A DNA stretch of 64,000 nucleotides from Malurus cyaneus samueli (Eukaryota > Chordata > Aves > Passeriformes > Maluridae), in assembly GCA_009741485.1 (NCBI GenBank), contig CM019236.1:46492750-46556749 (forward strand), written 5' to 3'. A program made the position numbers and the translations under genes. The notes under the pieces are model-generated. The model ran no database searches, was not told where the DNA came from, and saw only the letters and a program-made list of their open reading frames with translations. Of this stretch, positions 1-12,900 are shown in pieces; within the stretch, counting starts at the first letter, position 1; every line of letters starts with the position of its first letter.

Positions 1-3000
1 CCTGACAATGTGCTTTCTTTGGACTTAGGACTCTTGTTTCTTATGGGTTGCAGTGCAACAGAACTGCGATATGTGCTGAGGTGTGGAAGAGCCTGTGCAA
101 ATGAGGTGCCTTGCTGTAAGAGTTGCAGTGCCGCAGTTTCGTTAGTGTGCAAGGGGCAAGGAGTCATCACACAAATAGAGGAGGAGCAGATCTCAGCAGA
201 GAATTTGTGTGGTGGAAGAGTTGTCCCTTATTACTTGCTCTTGTTGCCTGTGACTAGCCTGTGACTCTTGGCTGCCACCTTGGAAGCAGCTTGCTAAGAC
301 CACAGGCCTCCTAGCGTGGACATCCTGGTTTGAAGTCAGAATGCATTATTTTGATAGCTGGTGTTGCTATGTGACTTGCAGATGATCCCAGTGACAAGCC
401 TGAAGCCTGCCTTGCTTGAGCTGTGTCTGGGTTCCTGAAGTCTTTGTAGCTTGGGGCAGAGCAAAAACCTAGAGGATGCTTGGCACAATGTATGGGTGTC
501 ATAGCAGGTCTGAAGAGACAGGCTTTAAGGCTGAGCTTCCTTGTTTGCTTAGCTGGATCAGGATGGTATCTGGCATCTCAGAGCTAGGTCTCCTTCATTA
601 GCTGTGTGATGAGAATATAGTGAGAGGTATCCTGGGTTTTGTCCTGATACCTGGAAATGTGGGTGTTTTAAGCGACAGGTTCCCTTGCTGCATATTCACA
701 TCAGAATTTGCCCTTTTACAGCAGATAAGCAAGTTTGGGTTTCTTTTTCCCTTTCTCCAAAGCCTGCCTCAACTGCAGCTACATTAGTAACAGGATTGCA
801 GGTACTTCAGGTCTGGGGACATTTGTGACCCTGCAATTAAATGCTTCCTCGTGGTGATTCTGGCAGGTAGCCATCTGTTTCTAACTAGGGCCTTGCAGGG
901 TGTAATCTGGTATCCTCCCATTCCCTTGAGAGCCTTGTTTATCCACTAATACGATGTGTGCTGAGAGCCTTGTGAACTCTTGGATAGCACTAGAGGCAGT
1001 GACTTCTTTGTGGCAGCTGTTACAAGAGAGTTAAACGCGGCTTTAGGAGGTGAAAAAGGAGAAAGTGACTAAACAGGGGTCTTGAGGTACTTGTGGATGA
1101 CTCTGGTTCAGAAGTGCCAACTATGCTCTGCATGGCTGAAACAGCTGAGAGGAAACATCTTGTTGAACACCTGGGAGGCAGGAGAGGTGCAAAGACTGAG
1201 CCCACAATGGTGTTTGATGACCTCCTGTTGCCACTGTCCATAGTATCCCCATGATAGACATTAAGCAGAGGGTGGCAAGCATGATTATACACTGATGTGG
1301 GCTGGTAACTACCTGGGATTGCTCCCACATGCTTTCCTGGTAAAGAATTTCCTGGGCCGTACATCATTATAAACTGGTGCTCTTTATCACCCCTCTCCAG
1401 AATACTTGAGCTCCGCTATAGGCTGAGACTGTCGCTCAGGGTCCATAGCAAGAGCATGCAGTCAGCCAGTTTTTCTTCATGGCTCTGGGAGTACTCTAAC
1501 CTCCAAAATGTCTGTTGAAAGTCTTGCCTCTTTCTTTAATCCATTTGGGGACAGTGGGGCAGGAGGGCAAAGACATGCACATCCAGGGGTCTGCTGGCAG
1601 CCGATAATCCTGACTGCAGTCCAGGTAGTCCAAAAATTATGTTCCTTACTAGGGCAGCTGTCTAAGACATACCACAACAAATGCATGTATAACAAGGAAT
1701 ACTATAAAGTACACAGTAAATAATACAAATTGATCCCAATGAGCCACATGTTGCATGCTACCATAAGTATTTGTGTGAAGTGAATATTGGCTAGGTAACT
1801 GAGACTGAACAGACTGTTTCTCTTGGGAAGGCAGTGGTATAAATTGTCCCTTGTTCCTCCTGCTGCTGAGCACTAGTTTAGCTGTATTGAATGTGGGAAA
1901 GATGAAAGATGATGATTTTTTTCTTCGTGCAGTAGATATATCCTCCAGTTTCCACAGAATATGAGAATCAGATTCAATATACAGAAAACACTGCAAGGGG
2001 ACTCATTGAAATACTGTGCACCTGCAACAGATGGTTGCATCATTTCAAGGATCCCTTAGTAACTTTGCTTTATATTCATTTACAAGCAGTGTGTAGTTGC
2101 ACCTTCCTTCAAGAAAACTTTGACTTCTGCTTGAATAATTAAGCCACTTCAAAAGGAGAAATTTGAAGACTGCTTTCTCTGCTCATCTACCCTTTCCCTT
2201 TTTATATCTAAATTCATTCTAACTCAAACCAGTTTGTTAAACTTTGTGATGTGAAAAGAAGGGAAGGAAATGGTGGAAAGTACTTGGAACATTAGTGACA
2301 GGAAAAGCCTGAAATGGACCAATGATTTGAAAACATGCATTTATAATACTATGATAGATTGTATAGGAACAAAAAATCTTTTATATCAAGACTGAGAACA
2401 GTGAGGCTCAAGTCGATCCATCTCATGCACCCACTCCTGTTAGCTGGTAGTATGCCAAAGAGTCATACCCTTCTGTGGAAGTGGACACAACTGGGCACCT
2501 CTCTGAAATGCCAGTACATGACTGTCTACAGTTTGGGATAGAAACTGGAGATCTGTGTTGGTCATGTTGTTCAGGGGTGTGACCTCATTTGGGATCATGG
2601 AGAGGTGTTGGAACTGGTAGCACAACCAGCATGCTGCTGTGGGTTGATAACAGGCTCTTGAGGAGTTATGGGCTGAAGTGGTGAGTAGGACAAGTTCCTG
2701 TAAGTCCTTCCAAGTTTGGGAGCAGTGGGGACACTGGGAGCTCTCTCTTGGGACGGATGGTGAGACAGCAAGAGCTTATGACCTGTGGACAGACCAGTGT
2801 ATGGGCAACATGGTAGCTGTCTGTTACAAATGTCTTAGGTGAGAAAAAGTGATAGATAAACCAGATTATGCCTTTTTTGACAGCTGCAAGAAGCATTATG
2901 TTTGCAGGCCCTCATCCTCGTGGGCTGCTGCCATACCTGTTGTAGGGACAAAACATCCAAGCATGAGCAGTCAAGGATGTTTTTTCGGGGTCTGCTGTTG

Positions 3001-3949
3001 TCAACATCCTGACACATGGAATGAACTAATGAGAACAGGTGCTCTGCTGAGAGGTCCTTAAAGCAAAGATCAGCGATTGTGAATGTAAAAGGTGGGAAGA
3101 GCCTTGCCTGTAGCGGCTAGATGGTGGTGTCTGTGGACCTGAAAGGAGGGAAGCAAACCAAAAAACAGAATCAACAATGCAGGACTTTGACAGAGCAGAA
3201 CTTTGGCCTGTTTGGGAATCTGCTTGGAGAACTCATGGATTACAGTCCTGGAGAGAGTGATCCAAGAGTGGTAGCGGACTTTTAAGGATTGCCTCCTCCA
3301 CTTTCAGTAAATGGTCTGTTGTAACAGTTGGGAGAAAAAAAAAAGGGGGGGCAGGAACACTGACAAAAATACCTGAACCATAAAAAGGAAGCATGCATGA
3401 GGTGGGAGCAGAGAGAAGCAACGTGGGAACAATATACAGATGCTGCCCAAACAAACATACATGGGTCTAAGAAATACTGCATTTCTAAGTATTTCAAAGA
3501 AATACCATTGATGAGTTGAGCAACTTGATGACTAAGACGAAGTGCCACCTCCTTCAGAACAGATCCCAAAGCACTGCCCGTTCTGAAAACATGCTTCCAA
3601 AGGAAGTTCCTTATAGTAGCTGGTTAAGTGTATAGGCAACAGGAGAAAAATACAGGGACAACAGAAAAACTGGAAGAAGGTAGAACAAATGAAGACCTTC
3701 AGCCTTTTGCTGTGTTTCACTTCACTAAAGCCTTATCAAGTCCGTGCTCAAATTGTGGAGTGCAGATGGTTGCACAGACATCTGTGAAAGGGTGAAGAGT
3801 GAAGGATTTCAAGTTCACCTTTCACAAAGATGGGGTATGACTCAGGTACAGGCTGCTGTATGACCAAGTCTCTCTCTTACTTTAGCAAGGTTATAGGAGG
3901 TACACATGGGTGGAGAAGGAGCTCCTGACTGAAATCTGTCATTATAAGC

Positions 3950-5435
3950 ATACACACAGGGGGTAGAAGAATTGGGCGAGCTGCAAAAAATATAGAGATA
4001 CTATGGAAATATGCAGAGGATGTCTTAGCCTTGTTGAAGGAGGATTAGAATAGGGTACATGTGAACAAACTGAACGTGCACAAGTCCGTGGGTTTGTTGG
4101 AATGCACCCACAGGTGTCTTGGAGAGATCATGGTAGTTTGTGGGGAGTTCTTGAGGACTGAAAGCATCCCCGTTCACCAGGAAGCGTGTGAAGGAGAAAC
4201 CTAAAGCTGATCAGTCTGACTTTAAATTCAGGGAAAGTTGTTGAGTATCTAATTGTGGAAAGCAGTTCTAGACATTTGATAGGTAAGAAGGCAAGTTAAT
4301 ATGGATTTATGAAGCAAAAATCATATGTGACCAAATTAATACCCTTCCAAAATGAGATGATTGGTTGAATGCAGAGGAGAGCATTACTTGTGGTTTATCT
4401 GAGTTTTAGTAAGGTTTGTAATAATCTCTTCCATAACAGTGGCACAAAACTCATTGGGAGACCAGTTACACATGATTTACCCTGGGGAGTAGATGGTCAG
4501 GAACTGCTGTCTAAGATGTTCATGAATGACCTAGGTGATGGGACAAAGATCATCCTCAGCAACTCTGTAGATGACAGGAGAGACTGATAGAGCGACAGAA
4601 GAGACTGATAGAGCAGACAGATGTGCTTGTTCAGAGGGGTCTCAAGAAGCTGGAGAAATAGAACATCAGGAATGCTGTGAAGTTCAATGTAGGGAAATGC
4701 CAAGTTGTGCACCTGGGGAAGAATAGCCTAATGGTCCTTTATAGTTTTGGAACTAACTCGCTGAAAAGTAGCTTGGCAGAGAAAATTGCCTGGAGTTCTG
4801 GTGGGTGCAGAGTTCACAGTGAGCAGCGGTGTGCCATTGCAGCAAGGGAGACCAATAGCATGCTGGGATTCATTAGGACGAGTGTTGCCAGCACTCTGAT
4901 TATTCCTCTGTACTCAGCAGCAGTGAGACCATGTCTGGGAACCTGTGCCCAGTTCCGAGCTTCCCAGAACAAGACAGGCATGGACACACTGAAGCAAGTT
5001 CATTGAATGACTGAAGATTATGAAGGGACTGAAACATTTCTGATGTGGGGTTCAGAGAGTGGGGACTGTTCATGCTGGAAAAGAGAAAGCTCAGGGGAAC
5101 CTTACCCATAAGTACTAATGTCTGTTAATGGGAGTGAAAAAACCATGGAGCCAGATTCCATCTCCAGTTCTCAGCAGTATTCAGTGAACAGACAAGAGAC
5201 AAAGGAAGCAGTGTGAAATAAAAGCAGTCCTGTGTGAGCGTTAAACCCCCCACGTTTTTATGATAAGGCAGGCTAAACAATGGAAAAGGCTGTCCAGGGT
5301 GGTTTAGAGTTCTCTGTCCTTGGAGATATTTCACTACCTGACTGAGAAACTAAGTCTAGTTGATGCTGGTTTGAGCAAAGACGCTGTATGACATGGACTG
5401 CAGCAATGTCTTCCACCTCAATTTTTCTGTGATTA
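3950..5435 (+). mobile_element. CR1 LINE fragment, sense orientation (degenerate RT and 3' end)
   Basis: Degraded CR1 ORF2 text is readable on the + strand. At about 4060-4110 is the segment that normally encodes the H-K-S-x-G-x-D-x-M-H-P motif. At about 4340-4450 is the region of the Y-L-D-F-S-K-A-F-D motif, seen here as VYLSFSKVCNN. At about 4520-4545 is M-N-D-L-G-D-x-T-K, and at 4677-4730 is KFNVGKCQVVHLG. The conserved C-terminal S-A-x-V-R-P and 3' tail region follow to about 5435. Stops and frameshifts make it dead. The 5' limit is approximate. Confidence 0.85.
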
Positions 5436-6015
5436 CTGGCATTTAATCACTGCAGTGGTGAGGCTGCTGGATTGCTGTTTTTGTAGGTGTTGGCTGTGCA
5501 CAGGTATGCTGTCTGATTTCTAAGCAGGAGCCCCTGGGGTGGGAGAGCTGTTCCCCAGAAGGAAAACCCTCCACCCTGCAGTGGCTCCTTGTTGAGCTAG
5601 CCCAGTAAAGGTGCTGAGTGTGCAGCAGAGGAGGAGGAAGAGGAGGGGGAAGAATGAGCTGGAGTGCAGTGCTGGAGGAGTTGCCTGGTTTCCATTGTTG
5701 TCAATCCCCTTGCCCAGATTTTCCTGGGCTGTTTGTGTCAACCTGGGAGACTTGAGGAGGTCCCTTGAACAAGCTGTTGCTGCTTGGTAATTGCTTGCTT
5801 TTGTTGTTCTGACACTCTGCTTTTCTGCTTTGGTTACCCAGACTTGGTTGTGAGAGAAGATCCTTTTTGGAGGTGCTGTTTGCTAAATTTCAGAGCTGCT
5901 GATCAAGTCCCTGAGTTTGTCTTGCCCTGCTGCAGAGCAAAATTGTCATCTCTGGTGTTTTTTGGGGGCCATGGTTAGCAAGGTAGCAATGCTGACCCCA
6001 TGAGGGGCCCATTCT

Positions 6016-6540
6016 CAATCTCTGTCACCACCACAGAGCTGGTGACCACAGAGTTCCATTTTTGTCTTACTGCTTTTGGGGTAAGACCTCCTGTGTCTGT
6101 ACGGAGTCTTGGAGGAGTACTCATTCAGCTGCCTTTGTAGCAGTTGAATGGCCCAAAAGGTTGGGCTTGCATCTTCTTTAGTCTTGCCAAGGCTGGGTTC
6201 CTGTATCCATCCAAGGGACGGCCTGTGGTGAAGGGATGTTGAGGCAAGAGGCCATGAAGTTGGGTAGGGAGAATGCTGTGTGCTTGCCCAAGACTGGGCT
6301 GTTGTTGGGGGCCTGCAAGATGATTGGGGTAGCCAGGATAGTCGTGCAGTTTCTTGGGTGAATGGGGCAAAGGCAGCACTGTTGCATAGGGTCAGAGGGG
6401 TGCCAGAGCATCTTGTGAGCTTTGGCAGGAGGAGCAAGGGCAAGTTGCAATCCTATGGCTTCCCAATGCAAAAAGCGAGAGTGTAGGTCTGTGGGAATGG
6501 AGTTAGAAACCACGCTGTTTCTCAGAGGGCCCCGCCTCAT
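6016..6540 (-). other. Unrecognised coding-like Pro/Gln-rich stretch (possible decayed retrocopy)
   Basis: On the minus strand, overlapping frames open over several hundred bases give protein-like text, for example HDYPGYPNHLAGPQQQPSLG followed by ALARLKKMQAQPFGPFN. This resembles a low-complexity region of a regulatory protein broken by stops. I do not recognise the parent protein. It lies in a TDRD7 intron just upstream of exon 6795-6936. It may equally be chance. Confidence 0.2.
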
Positions 6541-6794
6541 GTGGGAAGGTGATGAAGAGGGCCTGGCTGTCTGCTTTGCTGATTTCTGAGGTACACTGGA
6601 ATTTCTTCTGAGGTTTCACAAAAGAAGAGTGAGGTCTCCAAGATGTGCTGCTGAAGCCTTTCTTGAACTGCCTCCCGGCCTGCAGTATCCAGTAGTTACA
6701 GGCTTGGAAAGGAATGCAAGTGACTCTGAAAACTGTGGATGAGCTTGGGCCTTACTGACTGATTTTTCCCTTGTTCCCTTCCTGCTCCAACAAG

Positions 6795-6936
6795 GTTATT
6801 TGCCATGCTGTTAGTTGCAGTGAAACTGTGCGAGTTGCTCAGCTGGTGGCCCGACAGAGGAGTTCAAAGAAGAAAACTGTCCGGCAGGTGAACTGTCAGA
6901 TGAGGCTGAAGAACACATCTCCAGTTAGTTTATCAG
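6795..6936 (+). CDS. TDRD7: TDRD7 exon: end of LOTUS-1 region and basic linker
   Basis: This is the first TDRD7 exon visible. A pyrimidine-rich tract ends in CAACAAG before 6795, and the exon ends at 6936 before GTAAGC. It encodes 47 codons plus one base, including the conserved stretch [20 protein letters not shown], which is nearly identical to mammalian TDRD7. It starts in phase 0 and ends in phase 1. The upstream exon(s) with LOTUS-1 are not in the window. Confidence 0.93.
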
Positions 6937-9900
6937 GTAAGCCATACACAGCTTTAGAGGGCCTGCCTTTATGAAAGAGCTGTGCAGCTGCTGCAGCAGA
7001 AGTATTGGCTGTGAGGTTGCATCACTAATGGCCAGGAGTTACATGGTCCAAGTGGAGAGTTCCTGGGAAGAAGAAGTGTTCTTGACAAGGGTGCTCATGG
7101 CTGAAAGCCATGGTCAGAGAGAAAGCCCTTCTCAAATGTCCATGTCAGATGTGAATGATCTTGGGAAGAAAAAATGTTCTTGAAGGATGCTTGGCTTCAC
7201 TTTCATCCGTCCCTTCTTCTGTGAGAAACACAATTCAGATGCAGGCAAGAAATGTGACAATGAGCCTGCTTGTTCGTTAAGGCTGGCCTTGGCCTGTTGT
7301 GGAGTGGCAGGGGTGAGCTATGCCCTTGCAGAGAGGAGTCCCTGCAGCATTGGCTGTGGCTGTTTTGGTGGCTTCTGTTGCAGATGCCAGTGCTACAGTG
7401 CCAAAAGTTCTGATTGCCATTTCCCATCTTTTTACCTCTTATGTTTCTCACAAACTGTTGTAGTAGTGTTTTCCTAAAAGTACAAGTGAGATTCTCCTCA
7501 CTGCTGTGCTGTTGTTGCGTGACTGTCAGTGGAATTGGGCCCAAGGTCAAGCCCAGGCAAGAACCATTTGCTTACAGGTTCATAGCTTGGAACAGCAATG
7601 TGTCTCATGGTTTGTATATATTCCCCTGTTGTCTGTAATGAAGGGTTTGCTGCTCCTTGCTCTTCTACAAGGATGTCATTTGGAAAGCTGAATTGGTGGC
7701 TCATATCCCAGTTAAACAACAGGGATTATAAAGGCAGGTTGGTTCACTGTCTTGCACATAAGTACCCTTGGAAATGTCTGTAACCTCTAATTGGTGTGGT
7801 ACATCCAGCACATAAACAGCAAACTTGTTTATCCCAGTGTGGCCTGAATGCTAATGTGGTGTGTTCCCCTGTGGGTATTACTTGGTCTCCTCTGCTGTGT
7901 GGGGGGACTTCAGGTGCCCTCAAGCCTGAGTAGAGAAGAGACCCTTTGGATAGCAGTACAGGAGGTGCCCAGGGAGGTGGAGGTAGACTGGGTAGAGGAG
8001 AACGCAATTCATGGCTGTGTCTGCAAACTGTCTAGGAAAGCCCAAAGGAACTTTGCGACAGCCCCGGTCTTTGAACATGCCAGAAGAAGGCAGTAAGAGG
8101 CCTGTTCCTCGCCTGCCCCGAGGCAGAGAAGTGGCATGTGGAAGTGTGAAACCTGTTGTGGAAGGTGCCCGGTCTTCCTTACCTTCATCTGCTGGGAGTG
8201 GATCACCTAAAGAAATCCCCATGCAGAGGCACGTCACCGTGGTAAACAGGTCAGTGTGTGCATGTGAGTGTGTTCATGTGAGCAAGGGGAAATGAAGTGT
8301 GATGGACCCCTGGATGCCACTGTGCAATTAGTGCTTTTTGAGATCCAATGGGAATCCAGGCTCCTGCCTTGCAGAAGGTGAAGTTTGAATGTGGGATGCT
8401 ACCCTAGGAAGGAGACAGCTGACCTTTTACTTTTTTGGGTGCTGCTGTAGCTAGCCTGTGCTCTTGGCCTGTTCCCTTGCCTCCTGGTGAGAAACATGAC
8501 CAAAATGTCACAGCATTGGAATGTGGGGCTGTTGCTCGGGTTGTAGGAGGGACCTTTTGTGGTCAGTGTGACAGGAAGCAGGAGGAGCAGGTTTGTGTGC
8601 AGGGACAGGTGATGTGTGTGTTGAGGGTGATGGTTTTGTGTGGTTTTTGACTGCCCTTTCCCTGTTGCCTGACCTCTGTGTTGCAGCGTCAGTGTTTGTG
8701 TCCCTTCTCAGCATTCTTGGAGCCGGGAGGCAGCTGACCGTGTTTGGGTGAATTGAGATGGAGGCTGGAGCTGCAGTTCTGCTGTGTTAGCGGTCCATGC
8801 TGGTTTTCAGCCCCGTTTGAGCCTCTCTAATCCAGGTGGCTTAGCCAGCTGCTGCCCCATCATTTCTTTCTGTGTTGTTTTCGGCTGCCCTGGACTGTCA
8901 GCTGATGGTGGCGAGAAAGTGTTTGCTGTTGCTCATTGTGGCTATGCTAAGTCCACCAGAGCTGTGATTGTAGTGGTAATCCTCTGCAGGTCACTGGGCT
9001 GGGTTGGAAGTCAGCCTGGTGTTGAATGGAAATGGCAATGTTGTGCTGCTTCCACAGCAGCGTGACTGTGAGGTGGCACAGAGTAGTGCGACAGCTTAAT
9101 CCTGCTGTGGTGCCTGCTCTTTCTGGAAGACCCACAGAACACAGGCACATCCTGCCCCAGTCACCTGCACGGGTCCCATGTGCCATCAGAGGCTGGGCAG
9201 GGGGAGAAGGGCCAAGCCACTCTGCTGTGATTCAGAAATGTGGGAGCAGGTGTGCTTGGGCCTTCCCTTTTCTGTGTGTGCAGATGAGTTGCATTTGTTT
9301 AAGTAGCACTTCTCTAAAAGGCAGAGCATTTTGTCTCAGCCAGAAAGTATTTTAGACTTGAAGATTTGTAATGTGCGAAATAAAATTAGGTAGAGGTCAG
9401 CTCTCTTCTGGCTATCCTAATGTAGTCCGCTACATCTTTTTTCATCTCTGGCAGTCTCTTCTGAGCTCCTTTTAGATAAGTGTTCTGCTTTCGTTTCACT
9501 TGTCTGTTTCTCCCATACACTGTAGGAGAAGCGACAAGCAAAGTCTGATGTGGCCAGGGTAGTTTTGGAGGAGAAGACATCTTGTGCTGTTGCAAAGAGT
9601 CCAAATGCTATCATGATGGCTTAGAACATAGCGAAGGGAGATTTCGGGGAGAAGAGATTCATGTTCTGTTTGAATGCAAGGTTATGTAGTGACCATGTGA
9701 CTGGAATAATTTGTTTCAACTTGGCCAGTTTGAAGCAGGTTGGCAAGATGCAAGTGTCCTTGCTGCTGGGGACGTTTTGTACCTCCTGAGCTGTTGTAGC
9801 TGCTTGTGCTTTGGGAATTGCTAGAGGGAAAGCTTTTTGGAGCCAGGAGGTCCTGACGTCAAAACAGCGTGCAAATGCATGGAGTTGTGAGCAGCATCCC

Positions 9901-12900
9901 CAGAAATCCTGGGCTGACAGTAGCCTTATAGTTATCTGGCACAGACTCAAAGGCACTGTTCCATCAGGGATGCCAGCACTTGCTTGCAAGAGTGGCTGAG
10001 CCTTCACAGCTCAGGTTAACTGAGACAAGTCCTGAAGGTGACAGACTCTCTACCTCACTTCCAAGTTTGGAGTGAGCTGCTGTCTGTGTGCAGTTTGTGA
10101 CTTGCTGTTACCCACCCTGCCCCTCCATTTACCCAAGTCATCGGAAAACACATCCATGCTCCCTTGACTGCACGTAGGGATCTTTGTTTTTGCCTTTTCT
10201 GTTGAACATCTCTCCTGCTATAGCAGATGTGTCTTACTTGCCTTGACAAGATGTCCTGCCAGTGACAGACTTGTCTGGGTGCTGACTGGTATTGGTGCTC
10301 CATCCAATGCCGTCTGGTGAAGCTCCACCATGAGGCTGCAAATGGTGGATCCTGAGTGGCTGCCAAAGTCTGCATCTCACCTTTGTAGCACCCTGTGATA
10401 ATTTTTTCTGAGATTTTCAGTGGCAAGCTTTAGGGGCTTGCCACTGTGTAGCATTAGGTGGAAGGGGAACAGGGTGTTTGTCCTCCCCATGCTGCTACAC
10501 TCATGACAACAGAGAGATACTGAAGGTATCTGCAGTTGTAGAAGGCCTTCTTGCAGATCCTCTTGCAGACTCTAAGCGGCTTGTCTTTAGAGCAGCAATC
10601 TCTCAGGTTATCCTCACTATGTTGCTATGGACCTGTGAGCCCTGAGAAACAGGGAGAGACCTTGCTGGTGAGGCTAACTGCAGAGATCCTTGAAGCTGGA
10701 AAGCGGCAGCATGGATAAGAACAGGTTTGGGTGTTTGGTGACTCCCTTGCTTGAGGCAGCAGGAGCCATTTGCAACTGGCCACCGCCTGGACCTGCTACT
10801 TAGGTAGCACTGTCCAAGGGCCTAAGAGCAGACTGGGGTGGCACGGGCCTTCCCAAGGTAAGGCAATTGACAGGGAAGGCAGTGCCCCCTTTCATTGTGA
10901 GGCAGTGTTCTGTGGGAGGGAGTCGTGACTGGCTGCTCAGCTGCAGTTCTGCATGGGGACTTGGCAGGGCATGGCTTGGCATGACTGGTCAGGCATTTTT
11001 GAAAGGCCAGGCTGCTGCTGTGGCTAGGAGGCCTCTTGCTGGGAGCAGGCTTCCAGCAGCTGAGGAGCATGAGGCCTTGCAAGTAGGTGAGTTTGAAAGT
11101 TGGAAACTGGAGTAAAATGTGCTGGTCCTGCCACTGTCTGGCTGTATTCTGTCTCGTTGGGGAGGTATGTCCGTGAAGATCTGTGTGAGCAAGCAGCACA
11201 TCATATGATGCTTGTCTGATTGCAGGGCTTGAAACTCATGATGACTGGGCTCAAAGCTGATATAGGCATCACATTGTGGGAAGCTGTTGAACCACAGCAG
11301 AAACCACAGGAAGACCCTACATGAAGTCTTAATACTGAGAGGATCTCAAATCCAATTAGCTTTCACGTGCACCAGAAAGGAATCATCAGTCCTCTGTTCC
11401 AGGTTTCTTTCCATGGTGTTTGCATGGCATGGCTTGAGTGGGGAACATCTGCCCTCTTCGTTACTGAAACTTTACTGCAGTTCCTGCTGGCCTATCCTGC
11501 AGTCATGTCATTCATGTCACCTGATGTGTGCCTTAAGGTGATACAAGTGTGTGAGGCACTGAAGACTAGAACGCAGCTATAGATTCCTACCCATGTAGCT
11601 ATTTTATAGGATTGTTTTGCTTTTTGCCTAGCAATGATGGTAATCTTTTATGAGTTTGCTTTCATTAAGAGAACTTTTTTAGCTAGATTATCTGTTCAGC
11701 TTGGAGTCGTCCATACTAGTAAATACATATACAAAGAAGTGGGATTCTGGATTTTTTTTACCATCTGTATAGGCAGCCACATCTGCAGCCACCTTCTAAG
11801 AAGAGACTGCCGATACTTCACGTGGGTGCCTGAGTTGTGCCCAGAAAGTAGAGAGTTTTTCTGTAATTCTGATTAAGTGTTAGAAGAGGCTTTTCAGATA
11901 ACCAGCAAGTGCCAGGTGTGAATATAAGTTTTGATTTTGTGTGGGTGACTTTGCTTTTATACTTTTTGAGTCTTGCAAATGTGCTTGTAGTTGATCTGCT
12001 CCTGTCTAGCGCTTCTGGGCATGACTCCAGTTTTGTAAATTGCTGAGCTCAGTAGTGCCTGTGCTCACAGCTAATGCTGTAGGACATGACTCAGAACAGA
12101 AGTAGGGTCTTTGGTACAAGTGATACCCCACAACTGATGGAGGAGCAATGGTTTCATCTAACAGGGACAGCAAAAAATCAGGGGAAAGAAATTAATGTTT
12201 AATTTTTTAAGATGTTCCTTAAAAAAGATGTGATTGTGGGAGGTCTCTTTCTGATTCATGGATATGCTCTGATTAAAAGTCAATGGGATGACGCATAGGG
12301 CTTACTTGGTCTTGACTTCCTGTTGCCACTAGCTTCAGCATAGTACTTGAATTGCTCACCTACCTTCTGGGGGTCCAGGTGAAGCTGTGAAAATCATCCT
12401 TGGTGTTTCTGCAGCTGGTGAGATTTTTGGTTTACTCCACTGTTGTCCCTGAACTCCAGAGCTGACCAGTCTCCATTCCGGCCCCTGGGCAGAGATCTTT
12501 TGCAGATGTGCCCAGTGCCTGTGCAGGGTCTGCTCTGTTTAGGAGATGCCTGGTTCACAGCAAGCTGCTGTGCTGTGGTGATGTTGCCACCCCTGTCTTC
12601 TACACTGCAACTCTTCCTTGGATATGTGCAACTTTCCCTTCAGGAGGTGTTTGGTCCTAGTGTTTAAATCCTTTCTCCAACTCTTGTTCCCTTTTGCTTG
12701 CAGTGCATGTAATTATTCCAGAGCTGATTTTTTTTTCCATGTCTCAGTGAGCTACTAATGTGCCTTCTCAGTGTCAGGAGCTCATTTTAGTGTCTGTACT
12801 CCTAGGTAAAAGCATCTGCTCACTGAGGGACTTTAGAGCACCTACAAACATCACATTTGTGTACTTTCAGTGGAAGATAGCTTCAGAGAAGAATCTGTTA

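Larger units (their letters stand above)
1..6794. other. Presumed TDRD7 5' intron; no TDRD7 exon seen
   Basis: I searched this stretch for the missing LOTUS-1 exon and did not see it, so LOTUS-1 and the start codon should be to the left of the window. It contains a CR1 fragment (about 3950-5435) and a short A/G homopolymer run near 3335-3351. An unexplained coding-like minus-strand stretch lies around 6.0-6.5 kb. Otherwise it is unremarkable intronic sequence. Confidence 0.6.

Noticed and set aside
9386..10426. Minus-strand open frames of 72-128 codons
   Set aside because: No family recognised, no shared frame over the region and no repeat signature. Treated as intronic background.
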